Assembly (NCBI RefSeq): GCF_023721415.1
Contig: NZ_JAMQVC010000002.1
Coordinates: 310,001-374,000 of the forward strand
DNA: 64,000 nucleotides
Direction: 5' to 3'
Source of the DNA: Galbibacter mesophilus
GTDB taxonomy: Bacteria; Bacteroidota; Bacteroidia; Flavobacteriales; Flavobacteriaceae
Numbering within the stretch: the stretch's first letter is position 1; each line of letters starts with the position of its first letter. The position numbers and the translations under genes were made by a program. Under the pieces are notes generated by a model. That model worked only from the letters and a program-made list of their open reading frames with translations. It was not told where the DNA came from and searched no databases. Shown here piece by piece: positions 53,181 through 63,232 of the stretch.

Positions 53181-55274
53181 ATGAATAAGGGTATTTATAT
53201 TGCAACATTAGAATCCAACAGCGGAAAGTCTTTAATTACTTTGGGCTTGATGCGAACACTTTTGGGGAAAACTGCCAAGGTGGGTTATTTTAGGCCGGTA
53301 ATAGATGAAGATAAAAAAGGCGGCAAAGACAATCATATAAGCACTGTGCTTTCTTATTTTGAAATTGATTTGGCTTATGAAGAGGCTTTTGCGTTTACAC
53401 GTAATCAAGTAATTCAAAAAAGAAATACAGGGAAATCTGGGGAGATTATAGATACCATTATTCAGAAGTACAAGCGTCTGGAAGAGCAATTCGATTTCAT
53501 TCTTGTGGAAGGATCCGATTTTTCTGGAGAGGGAAGTGTTTTTGAGTTTGATGTAAATGTACTTATTGCTAAAAATTTAGGAATACCTGCTTTGCTGGTT
53601 GCCAGCGGGAGCGATAAAACCAAGGAAGATTTAGCGGGAAGCTTGCAATTAGCATATCATACTTTTGTGAATAAGGATGTAAATGTAATGGCGTTGATTG
53701 CTAACAAAATAGATACCGAAAATTTGGAGATGATTAAAGCCGAATTGAAAACCTTTCTTCCTGATGAAGTTGATGTTTTTGCTATTCCAAAGGTTGAGTC
53801 CTTAGCCAATCCCACTATAAAGGAAATTGTTGAAGAACTTGATGGAAAAGTATTGTTTGGCGATGAATTTCTCGACAACCAAACTGGTAGCTTTGGTGTG
53901 GGTGCTATGCAGCTTAGAAATTACATTACGAAGCTAAAACATAATAGTTTGGTAATTACACCAGGAGACCGAGCAGATATTATTCTAGGAGCTTTACAGG
54001 CAAATATTTCCAGTAATTATCCGCGTGTCTCAGGAATTATTTTAACTGGAGGGCTGGTTCCAGAAGAGCCCATTTTAAAGCTGATTGAAGGATTGTCTCA
54101 AGTTGTGCCTATTGTTTCTGTGGAAGGTGGAACTTTTAACGTAACGAACCAAGTAGGAAGTATAAAATCGAATATTTATGCGGATAGTATCCCGAAAATA
54201 GAAACTTCCATTAGTACTTTTGAAAAATATGTATCGTTTGATACCTTGGCGGAAAGACTCATCAGTTTCAAACCAAAAGGGATTACCCCGAGAATGTTTC
54301 AGTACGGACTTATAACAACGGCGAGAAAAGCTAAGAAGAGAATCGTTTTACCCGAAGGACTGGATGAACGGGTATTGAATGCTACCGCGCGTTTGGTTGC
54401 CATTGATATCGTGGATGTAACGTTACTGGGCGATAAAGAAAAAATAGAAGAGAAAGTAAATAACTTGGGAGTACCATTGGATTTGAGTAAAGTTGAGATT
54501 ATTGATCCAACTGCTTCTGAACATTTTAATGAGTATGTGGCTACCTTTTATGAATTGAGAAAGCATAAAAATGTAAACATGGACATTGCCCGCGATTGGA
54601 TGAGTGATGTGTCTTATTTTGGAACCATGATGATTTACAAAGGTCATGCCGATGGAATGGTTTCGGGTGCCATTCATACTACACAGCATACCATTAGGCC
54701 CGCACTGCAATTTATAAAAACCAAACCGGGTGTATCGGTGGTTTCTTCCATCTTTTTTATGTGTTTGGAAGATAGGGTTTCTATTTTTGGTGACTGTGCC
54801 ATTAATCCTAATCCTACTTCAGAGGAATTGGCCGAAATTGCAATTTCTTCCGCAGATAGTAGTAAAGCATTTGGTATTGAGCCCAAGATTGCGATGCTTT
54901 CTTATTCTTCGGGTACTTCTGGTAAAGGGGAGGACGTGGACCGCGTGCGACAAGCAACGGAAATTGTAAAAGCCCAAAGACCTGATTTAAAAGTAGAAGG
55001 CCCCATCCAATATGATGCTGCTGTTGATATTTCGGTAGGAAAAAGCAAACTTCCGGATTCGGAAGTAGCTGGACAGGCAAGTGTTCTTATATTTCCTGAC
55101 CTAAATACAGGTAATAACACCTACAAGGCGGTTCAGCGGGAAACAGGCGCATTGGCAATCGGACCCATGTTGCAAGGATTGAATAAACCCGTAAACGATT
55201 TAAGCCGTGGTTGTACCGTTGATGATATTTTTAATACAGTCATCATTACCGCTATTCAAGCACAGGGTATATAA
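53181..55274 (+). CDS. pta: phosphate acetyltransferase (long form)
   Basis: 697 residues. An N-terminal P-loop domain of the BioD/CobB type (TLESNSGKSLITLGLMRTLL) is followed by a DRTGG domain near residues 215-330, and a C-terminal PTA_PTB catalytic domain (~375-697) with ARKAKKRIVLPEGLDERVLN, GMVSGAIHTTQHTIRPALQF and FPDLNTGNNTYKAVQRETG. It interconverts acetyl-CoA and acetyl phosphate. The long form is often allosterically regulated. ackA begins 120 bp downstream, so this is a conventional pta-ackA pair for overflow acetate metabolism or acetate use. Confidence 0.95.
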   Translation: MNKGIYIATLESNSGKSLITLGLMRTLLGKTAKVGYFRPVIDEDKKGGKDNHISTVLSYFEIDLAYEEAFAFTRNQVIQKRNTGKSGEIIDTIIQKYKRLEEQFDFILVEGSDFSGEGSVFEFDVNVLIAKNLGIPALLVASGSDKTKEDLAGSLQLAYHTFVNKDVNVMALIANKIDTENLEMIKAELKTFLPDEVDVFAIPKVESLANPTIKEIVEELDGKVLFGDEFLDNQTGSFGVGAMQLRNYITKLKHNSLVITPGDRADIILGALQANISSNYPRVSGIILTGGLVPEEPILKLIEGLSQVVPIVSVEGGTFNVTNQVGSIKSNIYADSIPKIETSISTFEKYVSFDTLAERLISFKPKGITPRMFQYGLITTARKAKKRIVLPEGLDERVLNATARLVAIDIVDVTLLGDKEKIEEKVNNLGVPLDLSKVEIIDPTASEHFNEYVATFYELRKHKNVNMDIARDWMSDVSYFGTMMIYKGHADGMVSGAIHTTQHTIRPALQFIKTKPGVSVVSSIFFMCLEDRVSIFGDCAINPNPTSEELAEIAISSADSSKAFGIEPKIAMLSYSSGTSGKGEDVDRVRQATEIVKAQRPDLKVEGPIQYDAAVDISVGKSKLPDSEVAGQASVLIFPDLNTGNNTYKAVQRETGALAIGPMLQGLNKPVNDLSRGCTVDDIFNTVIITAIQAQGI

Positions 55275-55394
55275 TTTTATGTTTACTGTGATTTACCGAA
55301 ATATTTTCCGTGGAAGCTCAGAAAATAAGGGTAATCAAAATAATATAATTAAATTTAGTTGAAATAATTAGAAGCTTAATATAGGAGTTATAAA

Positions 55395-56582
55395 ATGAAA
55401 AAAATATTAGTAATAAATTCAGGAAGTTCATCTATAAAATTTCAATTGATACGAATGCCAGGCGAAATTGTAATCGCTTCCGGACTTGTAGAACGTATCG
55501 GGTTGGAGAATTCTACCATTCATTATAAGTCTAAAAAAATGAATGTTTCCGACAAGGTGGACATCCAAAATCATGAAGATGGTTTAAATAAAGTAGCCGC
55601 TTTTTTATTGGATAAGGAAAAAGGCGCAATTGCAGATATGAGTGAAATTGATGCTGTAGGGCACCGCGTTGTGCATGGCGGTAAAGATTTTGCAGATACG
55701 GTTGTTATTGATGGCAAAGTAAAAAAAGCGATAAAAGATTTATTTCCATTGGCACCCTTGCATAATCCACACAATTTTACTGGAATTGAAGTGGCGGAAG
55801 AGGTTTTTCCAAACGCAAAGCAAATTGCAGTTTTCGATACGGCTTTTCATCAAACATTACCAGAAAAAGCATTTCGATATGCCATTCCTAATAAATTGTA
55901 TAATGAAGACCACATCCGAGCGTATGGTTTTCATGGTACCAGTCACAAGTACGTAGCGGAAAAGGCAAAGGATTTTATCAGTAAGAAGAAATCCAAAGTA
56001 ATTACGGTTCACTTAGGAAACGGTTGCAGTATTACCGCTATCAAGAATGGTAAAAGTGTAGATCATTCTCTTGGTTTCGCTCCCGTAAACGGGCTCATTA
56101 TGGGTACACGGAGTGGCGACATAGACCAGTCTATTATATTTTACATGGTAAAGACGTTAGGCTACTCTTTGGAGGAAGTGAGTGAGGTACTCCACAAAAA
56201 AAGTGGTATGCTAGGCTTAACAGGCTACAGCGATTTAAGGGAAATTGAAGAGAAAGCAGCCGAAGGAAACCGTGAATGCCAGCTTGCCTTGGAAATGAAT
56301 GCTTACAGAATCAAAAAATATATCGGGGCTTATGCAGCCGCTTTAAATGGCGTAGATGTTATAGTATTCACCGCTGGAATAGGCGAAAATAGTAGCATTT
56401 TACGAAGAATGGTGTGTGAAGACATGAGTTATCTAGGAATCGAGTTGGAAGACTATAAAAACAATGTCCGTTCTTCAGAAAATAGAATTATCAGTAAAGA
56501 AACCTCCAAAGTTTTGGTGTTGGTAATACCAACCAATGAGGAACTCGAAATTGCTAAAGAAAGCTTTAAACTCATAAGTTAA
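55395..56582 (+). CDS. ackA: acetate kinase
   Basis: 395 residues, with the ASKHA kinase motifs INSGSSSIKFQLIRM (N-terminal phosphate loop), GHRVVHGGKDFAD (catalytic Arg and His region), DTAFHQTLPEKAFRYAIP, GFHGTSHKYVAEKA, HLGNGCSITAIKNG and FTAGIGENSS. It makes ATP from acetyl phosphate and ADP, or the reverse. It follows pta by 120 bp, long enough for its own promoter. Length and motif set are complete. Confidence 0.96.
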   Translation: MKKILVINSGSSSIKFQLIRMPGEIVIASGLVERIGLENSTIHYKSKKMNVSDKVDIQNHEDGLNKVAAFLLDKEKGAIADMSEIDAVGHRVVHGGKDFADTVVIDGKVKKAIKDLFPLAPLHNPHNFTGIEVAEEVFPNAKQIAVFDTAFHQTLPEKAFRYAIPNKLYNEDHIRAYGFHGTSHKYVAEKAKDFISKKKSKVITVHLGNGCSITAIKNGKSVDHSLGFAPVNGLIMGTRSGDIDQSIIFYMVKTLGYSLEEVSEVLHKKSGMLGLTGYSDLREIEEKAAEGNRECQLALEMNAYRIKKYIGAYAAALNGVDVIVFTAGIGENSSILRRMVCEDMSYLGIELEDYKNNVRSSENRIISKETSKVLVLVIPTNEELEIAKESFKLIS

Positions 56583-56614
56583 GCACTTTCATTAACCAAA
56601 ATAAAAAATCCAAA

Positions 56615-56644
56615 AAGTGTCTTCATTCTTTTATGAAGGCACTT
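56615..56644 (+). terminator. hairpin after ackA
   Basis: AAGTGTCTTCA ... TGAAGGCACTT, an 11-bp stem with one G-T pair, 32 bp after the ackA stop and 17 bp before the next ATG. No strong T-run follows, so termination is possible but not certain. Confidence 0.5.
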
Positions 56645-56660
56645 CAATAACCATTAACCA

Positions 56661-57623
56661 ATGAAAAAAATAGTACCCACCTTTATTTTATTATTTACAT
56701 TTTTTCTGAATGCCCAAAATAACAATCCGGTTTTTCCTGGATGGTACGCCGATCCCGAAGGAATAATTTTTAATGATGAATACTGGATTTTTCCAACATA
56801 TTCAGCACCTTTTGATGATCAAGTTTTTTTTGATGCATTTTCTTCTCCAGATTTGGTAAATTGGACTAAACACGAACGCATTTTAGATACTGCCGAAGTG
56901 AAATGGGCCAAAAGAGCCATGTGGGCGCCTTCTATAATTGAAAAGGACGGAAAATATTTCTTTCTATTTGGGGCAAATGATATACAAAGTAACCAAGAAG
57001 AAGGTGGAATTGGAGTGGCGGTATCCGACAAACCGGGAGGGCCCTACAAAGACTACTTAGGAAAACCACTAATAGGAAAAATCCATAATGGAGCTCAGCC
57101 CATAGACCAATTCATTTTTCATGATAAAGATGGACAATATTACCTAATCTACGGCGGTTGGAGACATTGTAACATAGCTAAATTAAAAGACGATTTTACT
57201 GGGTTCGTTCCATTTGAAGATGGAACGGTTTTTAAAGAAATTACACCAGAAGGTTATGTCGAAGGGCCTTTTATGTTCATTCGTGATGGTAAGTATTATT
57301 TCATGTGGTCGGAAGGCAATTGGACGGGCCCTAATTACAGTGTCGCATATGCCATCGCGGATTCACCAATGGGACCCTTTAAACGAATTGATAAAATTCT
57401 TCAGCAAGATCCAGCAATTGCCACGGGTGCTGGACATCATTCGGTTATAAAAGTTCCAAATGAAGATGCCTATTACATGGTTTACCACCGCAGGCCACTT
57501 ACTGAAAAGGACGGTAATTCTCGGGAAACTTGCATTGATATAATGGAATTTGATGAAAACGGACATATACTTCCCGTAAAAATTACAAATGAGGGCGTGG
57601 GGGCAAATCCATTGAAAAAGTAA
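56661..57623 (+). CDS. GH43-like secreted glycosidase
   Basis: 320 residues with signal peptide (VPTFILLFTFFLNAQ). The five-bladed propeller of GH43-type enzymes is visible: FPGWYADPEGIIFNDEYWIF (Asp as catalytic base), FSSPDLVNWTKHERIL, MWAPSIIEKDGKYFFLFGAN, GYVEGPFMFIRDGKYYFMWS (Glu as acid) and GAGHHSVIKVPNEDAYYMVY. It probably acts on arabinoside, xyloside or galactoside linkages; substrate cannot be fixed. The sulfatase gene lies 131 bp downstream and may take part in the same sulfated-polysaccharide breakdown. Confidence 0.87.
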   Translation: MKKIVPTFILLFTFFLNAQNNNPVFPGWYADPEGIIFNDEYWIFPTYSAPFDDQVFFDAFSSPDLVNWTKHERILDTAEVKWAKRAMWAPSIIEKDGKYFFLFGANDIQSNQEEGGIGVAVSDKPGGPYKDYLGKPLIGKIHNGAQPIDQFIFHDKDGQYYLIYGGWRHCNIAKLKDDFTGFVPFEDGTVFKEITPEGYVEGPFMFIRDGKYYFMWSEGNWTGPNYSVAYAIADSPMGPFKRIDKILQQDPAIATGAGHHSVIKVPNEDAYYMVYHRRPLTEKDGNSRETCIDIMEFDENGHILPVKITNEGVGANPLKK

Positions 57624-57673
57624 GTAAACTTTTAGAGGTTAATAGATAGTCACCTAATTTATCATTTTTAGAT

Positions 57674-57741
57674 TGTCTGGCTGAGCGCAGTCGAAGCCTA
57701 TTTTTAAAAACGAATAGTTCTCGACTGCGCTCGAACTGACA
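57674..57741. repeat. flavobacterial intergenic inverted repeat
   Basis: TGTCTGGCTGAGCGCAGTCG (57674) and the imperfectly complementary CGACTGCGCTCGAACTGACA (ends 57741) form a 24-bp-arm element with a central A/T spacer, the dispersed repeat seen between many genes of Flavobacteriaceae. It lies between the GH43-like and sulfatase genes. Confidence 0.75.
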
Positions 57742-57754
57742 CTTATTTTTAATT

Positions 57755-59530
57755 ATGAAATACCCAATACATATACTTTTCATCTTTTTTTTGATGGTCA
57801 TAATTTCTTGTGAAAAAGAAGAAAAGAAAGTCGAAAAAGACCAACCTCCTAATGTAGTTATTATTCTAGCGGATGACATGGCTTGGGGTGATACTAGTTT
57901 TAACGGAAATCCGAATATTGAAACACCTAATCTAGATCAAATGGCTCTAAATGGGGTCGTGTTCGAAAATTTCTACGTGAGTCCGGTTTGTTCACCAACC
58001 AGAGCTGAACTCTTAACAGGTCGATATAGTTTTAGGAGCGGGGTGTACGGCACTGGAGGAGGTGCGGAAAGAATGAACATCGATGAAACTACCATTGCTG
58101 AAGTTTTTAAAAATACTGGCTACCAAACGGCTGCATATGGAAAATGGCATAACGGAATGCAATACCCTTACCATCCCAATGCAAGAGGATTCGATGATTT
58201 TTATGGATTTTGTTCCGGACATTGGGGGCATTACTTCTCACCAATGCTAGAACATAATGGAAAGGTTGTACAAGGAAATGGGTTTATTGTTGACGATTTC
58301 ACCAACCATGGTTTAGAATTTATAGAAAAGAATAAAGACAAACCTTTTCTGTTATATCTTCCTTACAATACACCGCACACGCCTTTTCAAGCACCACAAG
58401 AGAATTGGGATCACTTTAGGAATAAAGAAATTATAAAGCAAGAAAGGGATTCCTCTGAGAAAATTCAAGAAACCAGAGCGGCATTAGCAATGGTTGAAAA
58501 TATAGATGAAAATGTAGGTCGTATTCTAGAAAAATTAAAAGCTTTAAACCTTGAAGAAAATACCATCGTACTGTTCTTTAGCGATAATGGCCCTGCAAGT
58601 TACCGTTGGAATGGCGGATTAAAAGAAAAGAAAGGCTCTACGGAAGAAGGGGGAGTACGATCTCCGTTAATAATGAAGTGGCCTTCTAAAATTGGCGCCG
58701 GAGGAACAATCAATCGTTTGACATCGACGATAGATTTATTGCCCACTTTAGCTTCTTTATGCGACATTGATTATGAAATCAACAAGCCACTGGACGGGAT
58801 TAATCTTTCAAAAAGCATTTTAGACCCATCCAGCAGTTATGAAGACCGGTTTATATTGAATACGTGGCAAGATCAAATAAGTATTCGAACGCAGAAATAC
58901 CGCTTATCGAAAGATGGAAAACTGTATGATATTGAAAATGACAGGCAACAAAAAAACGATCTTAGTGCGCAGCTTCCAGCAGTAAAAGATAGTTTACAAA
59001 ATATTGCAGTTTCATTTCGTAAAGAAAAAGCATTGACCTTGCCCAAAGTTGATGACCGCCCTTTTGTTCTTGGGCATCCAGCTATGAAATTTACTCAAAT
59101 CCCTGCCCGTGATGGCAAAGCCCACGGAAATATTCAACGATCTAACAAGTATCCCAATTGTTCCTTTTTTACGGATTGGACAAGTACGAATGATAGTATT
59201 TCATGGCAAATAAATGTACCAGAAGACGGTTTGTTTAAAGTTAAATTATTCTATGCTTGCGAGGACGGAGATGAAGGGTCAAAGGTTCAATTATCATTTA
59301 ACGAAAGTAAACTGAATTTTCAAATCAAAGAATCGCACGATGTGCCTTTAAAAGGAATGGAAACCGACTTAGCGCCTAGAAAAGAATCTTATGTAAAAGA
59401 TTGGAAATCGGTAACCGTTGGCGATATAAAGCTTAAAAAGGGTGAAGGATTAATGACGTTAAAAGCGATTCAAATTCCAAACAACTCCGTAATGGACTTC
59501 CGATTGCTGTTGTTTGAAAGGGTTCCGTAG
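57755..59530 (+). CDS. sulfatase lipoprotein (type I, FGly motif)
   Basis: 591 residues with lipobox Cys19 (FLMVIISCEKEE). The type I sulfatase domain has metal residues in NVVIILADDMAWGDTSFNGN, the formylglycine motif CSPTRAELLTGRY (Cys79), and HTPFQAPQENWDHFRNK, SDNGPASYRWNGGLKEKKGS with the catalytic Lys. A ~130-residue C-terminal extension after ~450 is beta-rich (SISWQINVPEDGLFKVKLFY) and resembles a carbohydrate-binding module. Cys-type maturation would need an FGly-generating enzyme or anSME elsewhere. It probably removes sulfate from a polysaccharide at the cell surface; partner to the upstream GH43-like enzyme. Confidence 0.88.
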   Translation: MKYPIHILFIFFLMVIISCEKEEKKVEKDQPPNVVIILADDMAWGDTSFNGNPNIETPNLDQMALNGVVFENFYVSPVCSPTRAELLTGRYSFRSGVYGTGGGAERMNIDETTIAEVFKNTGYQTAAYGKWHNGMQYPYHPNARGFDDFYGFCSGHWGHYFSPMLEHNGKVVQGNGFIVDDFTNHGLEFIEKNKDKPFLLYLPYNTPHTPFQAPQENWDHFRNKEIIKQERDSSEKIQETRAALAMVENIDENVGRILEKLKALNLEENTIVLFFSDNGPASYRWNGGLKEKKGSTEEGGVRSPLIMKWPSKIGAGGTINRLTSTIDLLPTLASLCDIDYEINKPLDGINLSKSILDPSSSYEDRFILNTWQDQISIRTQKYRLSKDGKLYDIENDRQQKNDLSAQLPAVKDSLQNIAVSFRKEKALTLPKVDDRPFVLGHPAMKFTQIPARDGKAHGNIQRSNKYPNCSFFTDWTSTNDSISWQINVPEDGLFKVKLFYACEDGDEGSKVQLSFNESKLNFQIKESHDVPLKGMETDLAPRKESYVKDWKSVTVGDIKLKKGEGLMTLKAIQIPNNSVMDFRLLLFERVP

Positions 59531-59547
59531 GGTATTCATTCATCATT

Positions 59548-60324
59548 TTACGTTTCATCAAATCCAGGACGAATAAATTTCTGGGCATTTGGGAATTCTT
59601 CAGAGGTTTCTTTTTGTATTTGCTTTAACAGTACCAAAATGTCTAAAATTTCGTTTTGGGCTTCCTTAAAATAATCAAATAAAACTTCCCATGCATTTAA
59701 TGATTTTTCAGTAAGGATTAGAGCTACTTTTGCAGAACCGTTGGCGTCATTTTGAATTTCATCTTGAATGGCAAGATCCAGTTCATCATTTTGCAAAGCT
59801 CGAAGAAGTTTAAAATGTATTTGGTGTTGGTAGCGTTTTATAGTGTTAATTTCTTCGTCAATGCCCAGAAAGTCAAAAAGGTCCTGTTCTTCTAAAATCC
59901 CAAGTTCTACTTTATCTAAAATATTTTTACCTAAAGAGTGCAGCAACGGTCCATTCCTTTTAAACCAAACAAAAACTTTAAAAGCGTATTGCTTGCTTAT
60001 AATGGCTAAGTGATGTGCTCTAGCAATTTGCTCTTTCTGCCTTTGTTCTGGAGACTCGGTAGTTTCGAATAAAACGACTCCTTTTTCTTTAGCTAACTCC
60101 TTTATTTCTTTAATGGCAATTTCTATTTTTTCTGTAGCTTCTTGTAAATACCCTTTTTCTTCGGATGCTTTTTTCTCGTCTATAACATTCAATTTCATGG
60201 CGTATTGAGTGCACTTAGCTTTAAAATCGCATTTTTCGCACCATCGGTCACAATAGCTTTCAATGTTTCTTATGAAATGGTCATGATTTTGGCTAAAAAA
60301 TTCTCTCAGCTCTTTTTTATTCAT
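59548..60324 (-). CDS. hypothetical protein with N-terminal Cys cluster
   Basis: 258 residues. Near the N-terminus YCDRWCEKCDFKAKCTQYA has four cysteines spaced C-x3-C-x2-C-x5-C (Cys24, 28, 31, 37), a pattern that could hold zinc or an iron-sulfur cluster. The rest is helical and acidic, for example LGILEEQDLFDFLGIDEEIN and AKVALILTEKSLNAWEVLFD. No signal peptide, membrane helix or recognisable enzyme motif. Converges with the sulfatase gene and is divergent from the hydrolase gene at 60441. Function unknown. Confidence 0.65.
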   Translation of the reverse strand: MNKKELREFFSQNHDHFIRNIESYCDRWCEKCDFKAKCTQYAMKLNVIDEKKASEEKGYLQEATEKIEIAIKEIKELAKEKGVVLFETTESPEQRQKEQIARAHHLAIISKQYAFKVFVWFKRNGPLLHSLGKNILDKVELGILEEQDLFDFLGIDEEINTIKRYQHQIHFKLLRALQNDELDLAIQDEIQNDANGSAKVALILTEKSLNAWEVLFDYFKEAQNEILDILVLLKQIQKETSEEFPNAQKFIRPGFDET

Positions 60325-60440
60325 AAAGTTTGATGCATTAAAAAGTGTAATTAAATGAAAATAATTTGCTTAAAACATGGCGATTGTCATTTCATTTTCC
60401 GATTTTAGAATTTTAGAAAACGCCCCAAAACAAAAGTAGA

Positions 60441-61271
60441 ATGCAACATCAAGGATTCGATTTTTACAGCAGTAACAAGCGCTTGTTTGGCCAATGCTGG
60501 CATGGCGAGGAAACCAAAGCCGTTGTATTGCTGGTACACGGTATGGGGGAACATAGCGGTCGTTACACAGGCTCGATAATCCCAGAATTGGTACATGCCG
60601 GCTATGCTGTGTACAGTTTCGATCATTTCGGTCATGGTCATTCCGAAGGAAAACGAGGCTATTGTCCCAGTTTTAAAGCTGTTCTAAACACTATTGATGA
60701 CGCTTTGGAACTCATTGAAGAACGCTTTGCCAAGCTACCTGTGTTTTTGTACGGACATAGTCTTGGCGGAAACGTTGTTATCAATTATACCATGCAACGT
60801 GCAAGCAGTATTAAAGGTATTGTAGCTACAAGTCCGTTTCTGCGCATGGCTTTTGATCCTCCATCGTGGAAAATGAATGTTGGTAAAATATGCTATTATT
60901 TACTACCGTTTATTACTTTGCCAAGTGGTATAGAACCAAAATATATTTCGAGGGACGAACGGGAAATTGAAAAATATAAAGACGATCCTTTGGTGCACGA
61001 CCGAATAAGCCCCAATTATACCTTTCCTTTTATAAAATGGGGTGAATGGGCACTCAACAATCCCAAAAAATTAAATACCCCGACGCTTTTGCTGCACGGA
61101 ACAGGAGATTACATCACCAGTCACTGGGCGAGTAAAGCTTTTGCCAAACAATCAGATTATATTACTTTAAAGCTTTACAAGGGCGGATATCATGAACTAC
61201 ATAACGATTTGGAAAGGGAAGATGTTTTTGAGACAGTAATTTCCTGGCTGGATAGCTTTTTTGATAAATAG
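60441..61271 (+). CDS. alpha/beta hydrolase (monoacylglycerol-lipase-like)
   Basis: 276 residues, serine aminopeptidase S33/lysophospholipase-like family. VVLLVHGMGEHSGRY near residue 28 forms the oxyanion region, VFLYGHSLGGNVVINY carries the nucleophile Ser near 101, LLLHGTGDYITSHWASK the Asp, and YKGGYHELHND the His. It is cytosolic (no signal) and should cleave a monoacylglycerol, lysolipid or similar ester. Complete and of usual length; apparently single, with the start about 117 bp from the divergent gene. Confidence 0.88.
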   Translation: MQHQGFDFYSSNKRLFGQCWHGEETKAVVLLVHGMGEHSGRYTGSIIPELVHAGYAVYSFDHFGHGHSEGKRGYCPSFKAVLNTIDDALELIEERFAKLPVFLYGHSLGGNVVINYTMQRASSIKGIVATSPFLRMAFDPPSWKMNVGKICYYLLPFITLPSGIEPKYISRDEREIEKYKDDPLVHDRISPNYTFPFIKWGEWALNNPKKLNTPTLLLHGTGDYITSHWASKAFAKQSDYITLKLYKGGYHELHNDLEREDVFETVISWLDSFFDK

Positions 61272-61295
61272 TAATAATGAAAGTCTGCCTAGGCG

Positions 61296-63203
61296 CTACC
61301 CAATTTTATATTGATTCACGCTATTGGTAGTAACCAATTCTTCAGCAATAAGTTCTTTTAAAGCTTCTAGAATGTAAACTTCTTTAAAGGTGATATTTTC
61401 AGCAAGTTCTTTTGAAGAGAGCGGACTTTTTTGCAGGCATTTTAATACTTCTTCCTTTGCAATTGCAAGAACATCCGAAGAAAGACGGCTCTTTTTCGCT
61501 AAGCAAACCGAGCAAATTCCGCAGGTTTCTTTGGTATCTTCATCAAAATAGGTGAGTAGCTGCGTGCTTTTGCAAACTTTTTCATTATTTACATAGTTAA
61601 GCACTGCTTTTACTTTTTGTATTTTCAATTTATTTTGTTGCTCAATTTCTTTAGCAATTACATTAATAGTTTTATCGTCCTCACGAGGTTTTAAAAAGGT
61701 GATGGAGGCATCGGTATCTTTTGCTTCCAATTCTATAATATTATCTTTTTGTAATTGTTCCAGTGTTTGGAGTACCCTTTTTTCGAAGGTGTTTGTTTTT
61801 TTAGCAATCAACGTCACATTAATAGCTGTTGAAATATCAAAAACACCTCCGTAGGTTCTTAAAATGGCCTGTGTAATCTTTTCTGCGGAAGGATTTTGGT
61901 CTAAATAATAAAACAATTGCGAATTGCTGCAGATGAATAATACGCTTGTTTTTTTATGATGGGTTTCCAAAAAGGAGATGACCGAATGTTTATCAAGTAT
62001 TTTTAATCCGTTGTAAGCCAGCATCGGATTTATAGAGTATGCGCTGCAAAAAGCATTAAAGTTAAGTGAAAAATTTTGTTGGAAGCCTTCACCGTAAGGA
62101 ATTTGAAAATAATTATTTAGTTTTTTATAAAGCAGTTTGATAAAATCTACATTAGGTAACGTTTTTATAAACTGATTTTTAAGCTGAATCTCGTCACTGT
62201 TATTTTTTAAAATTACGGCTACCGCTTTTTCTCCATTTCTACCAGCTCTACCGGCTTCTTGGTAGTAACTTTCTAACGATTCAGGGAAATTAATATGGGC
62301 AATTACAGAAACATTCGGTTTGTCTATACCCATACCAAAAGCGTTGGTGGCCACCATAACCGTTGTTTGGTCGGTTAGCCAAGCATCCAATCGCTTATTT
62401 TTTTCTTCATTGGTAAGGCCTCCATGAAAAAAGGTGGCACTAATTCCTACTTTGTTCAAAACCTCACTGGTTTCCACGGTCGCTCTTCGGCTTCTCACGT
62501 ACACAATGGCAGCGCCGTTATTTTCTTTCAGTATTTGTTCTAGTTTAAACAGTTTGTCCTCTGTATGAAAAACTTGATACGAAAGATTTTCCCTTCGAAA
62601 GGATTTTTTTACTGTAACAGGTTCGTGAAGATGAAGGTTTTCTATAATATCGCCGGCAACCGTTTTGGTGGCAGAAGCGGTAAGTGCCATCATAGGAGTC
62701 TCTGGAAAAAATTCTTTTAAAACACTGCAATTTCTATAGGCTGGCCTAAAATCGTTTCCCCATTGAGAAATACAATGAGCCTCGTCGATGGCGATGAGGT
62801 TTACGTTCATGCTCTTCATTCGTTCTTGTACCAATTCCTGTTGAAGTCTTTCTGGAGAAAGATATAGGAATTTGTAATTACCGTAAATACAATTGTCCAA
62901 CAAGGAGTCAACCTCTTCGAATTTTAGTCCGCTTGTAAGCGCAATTGCCTTTATCCCTTTGCTCTTTAAAGAATTTACTTGGTCTTTTATAAGTGCAATC
63001 AATGGAGAAACAACAATGCAAATACCTTCTTTCATCAAGGCAGGAACTTGGTAGCAAATTGATTTTCCACCACCGGTAGGCAGTAAAACTAACGAGTCTT
63101 TACCATCTACGGCAAGTTGGATTATTTCTTCCTGCGGTTCTTTAAATGAAGTAAAACCCCAATATTTTTGTAAAACTTCCTGAGGTTTTAGCATGGCATT
63201 CAT
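61296..63203 (-). CDS. RecQ-family DNA helicase
   Basis: 635 residues, ATG at 63203. SF2 helicase motifs: LLPTGGGKSICYQVPALMKE (Walker A), VSPLIALIKDQVNSLKSKGI, AIDEAHCISQWGNDFRPAYR (DEAH), MALTASATKTV, VYVRSRRATVETSEVL, ATNAFGMGIDKPNVSVIAH and QEAGRAGRNG. A RecQ zinc region with four Cys follows (VCKSTQLLTYFDEDTKETCG, then ICSVCLAKK). The C-terminus is a short winged-helix region; no HRDC domain is visible. It unwinds DNA 3' to 5' in recombination and repair. Bacteroidota often have several RecQ paralogues, so I leave the symbol blank. Confidence 0.93.
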   Translation of the reverse strand: MNAMLKPQEVLQKYWGFTSFKEPQEEIIQLAVDGKDSLVLLPTGGGKSICYQVPALMKEGICIVVSPLIALIKDQVNSLKSKGIKAIALTSGLKFEEVDSLLDNCIYGNYKFLYLSPERLQQELVQERMKSMNVNLIAIDEAHCISQWGNDFRPAYRNCSVLKEFFPETPMMALTASATKTVAGDIIENLHLHEPVTVKKSFRRENLSYQVFHTEDKLFKLEQILKENNGAAIVYVRSRRATVETSEVLNKVGISATFFHGGLTNEEKNKRLDAWLTDQTTVMVATNAFGMGIDKPNVSVIAHINFPESLESYYQEAGRAGRNGEKAVAVILKNNSDEIQLKNQFIKTLPNVDFIKLLYKKLNNYFQIPYGEGFQQNFSLNFNAFCSAYSINPMLAYNGLKILDKHSVISFLETHHKKTSVLFICSNSQLFYYLDQNPSAEKITQAILRTYGGVFDISTAINVTLIAKKTNTFEKRVLQTLEQLQKDNIIELEAKDTDASITFLKPREDDKTINVIAKEIEQQNKLKIQKVKAVLNYVNNEKVCKSTQLLTYFDEDTKETCGICSVCLAKKSRLSSDVLAIAKEEVLKCLQKSPLSSKELAENITFKEVYILEALKELIAEELVTTNSVNQYKIG

Positions 63204-63232
63204 CGTGACAGATTTACGGTATTAATTCCGAA

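Noticed and set aside
54423-55120. Several antisense frames in pta
   Set aside because: Shadows of the highly conserved PTA catalytic domain.
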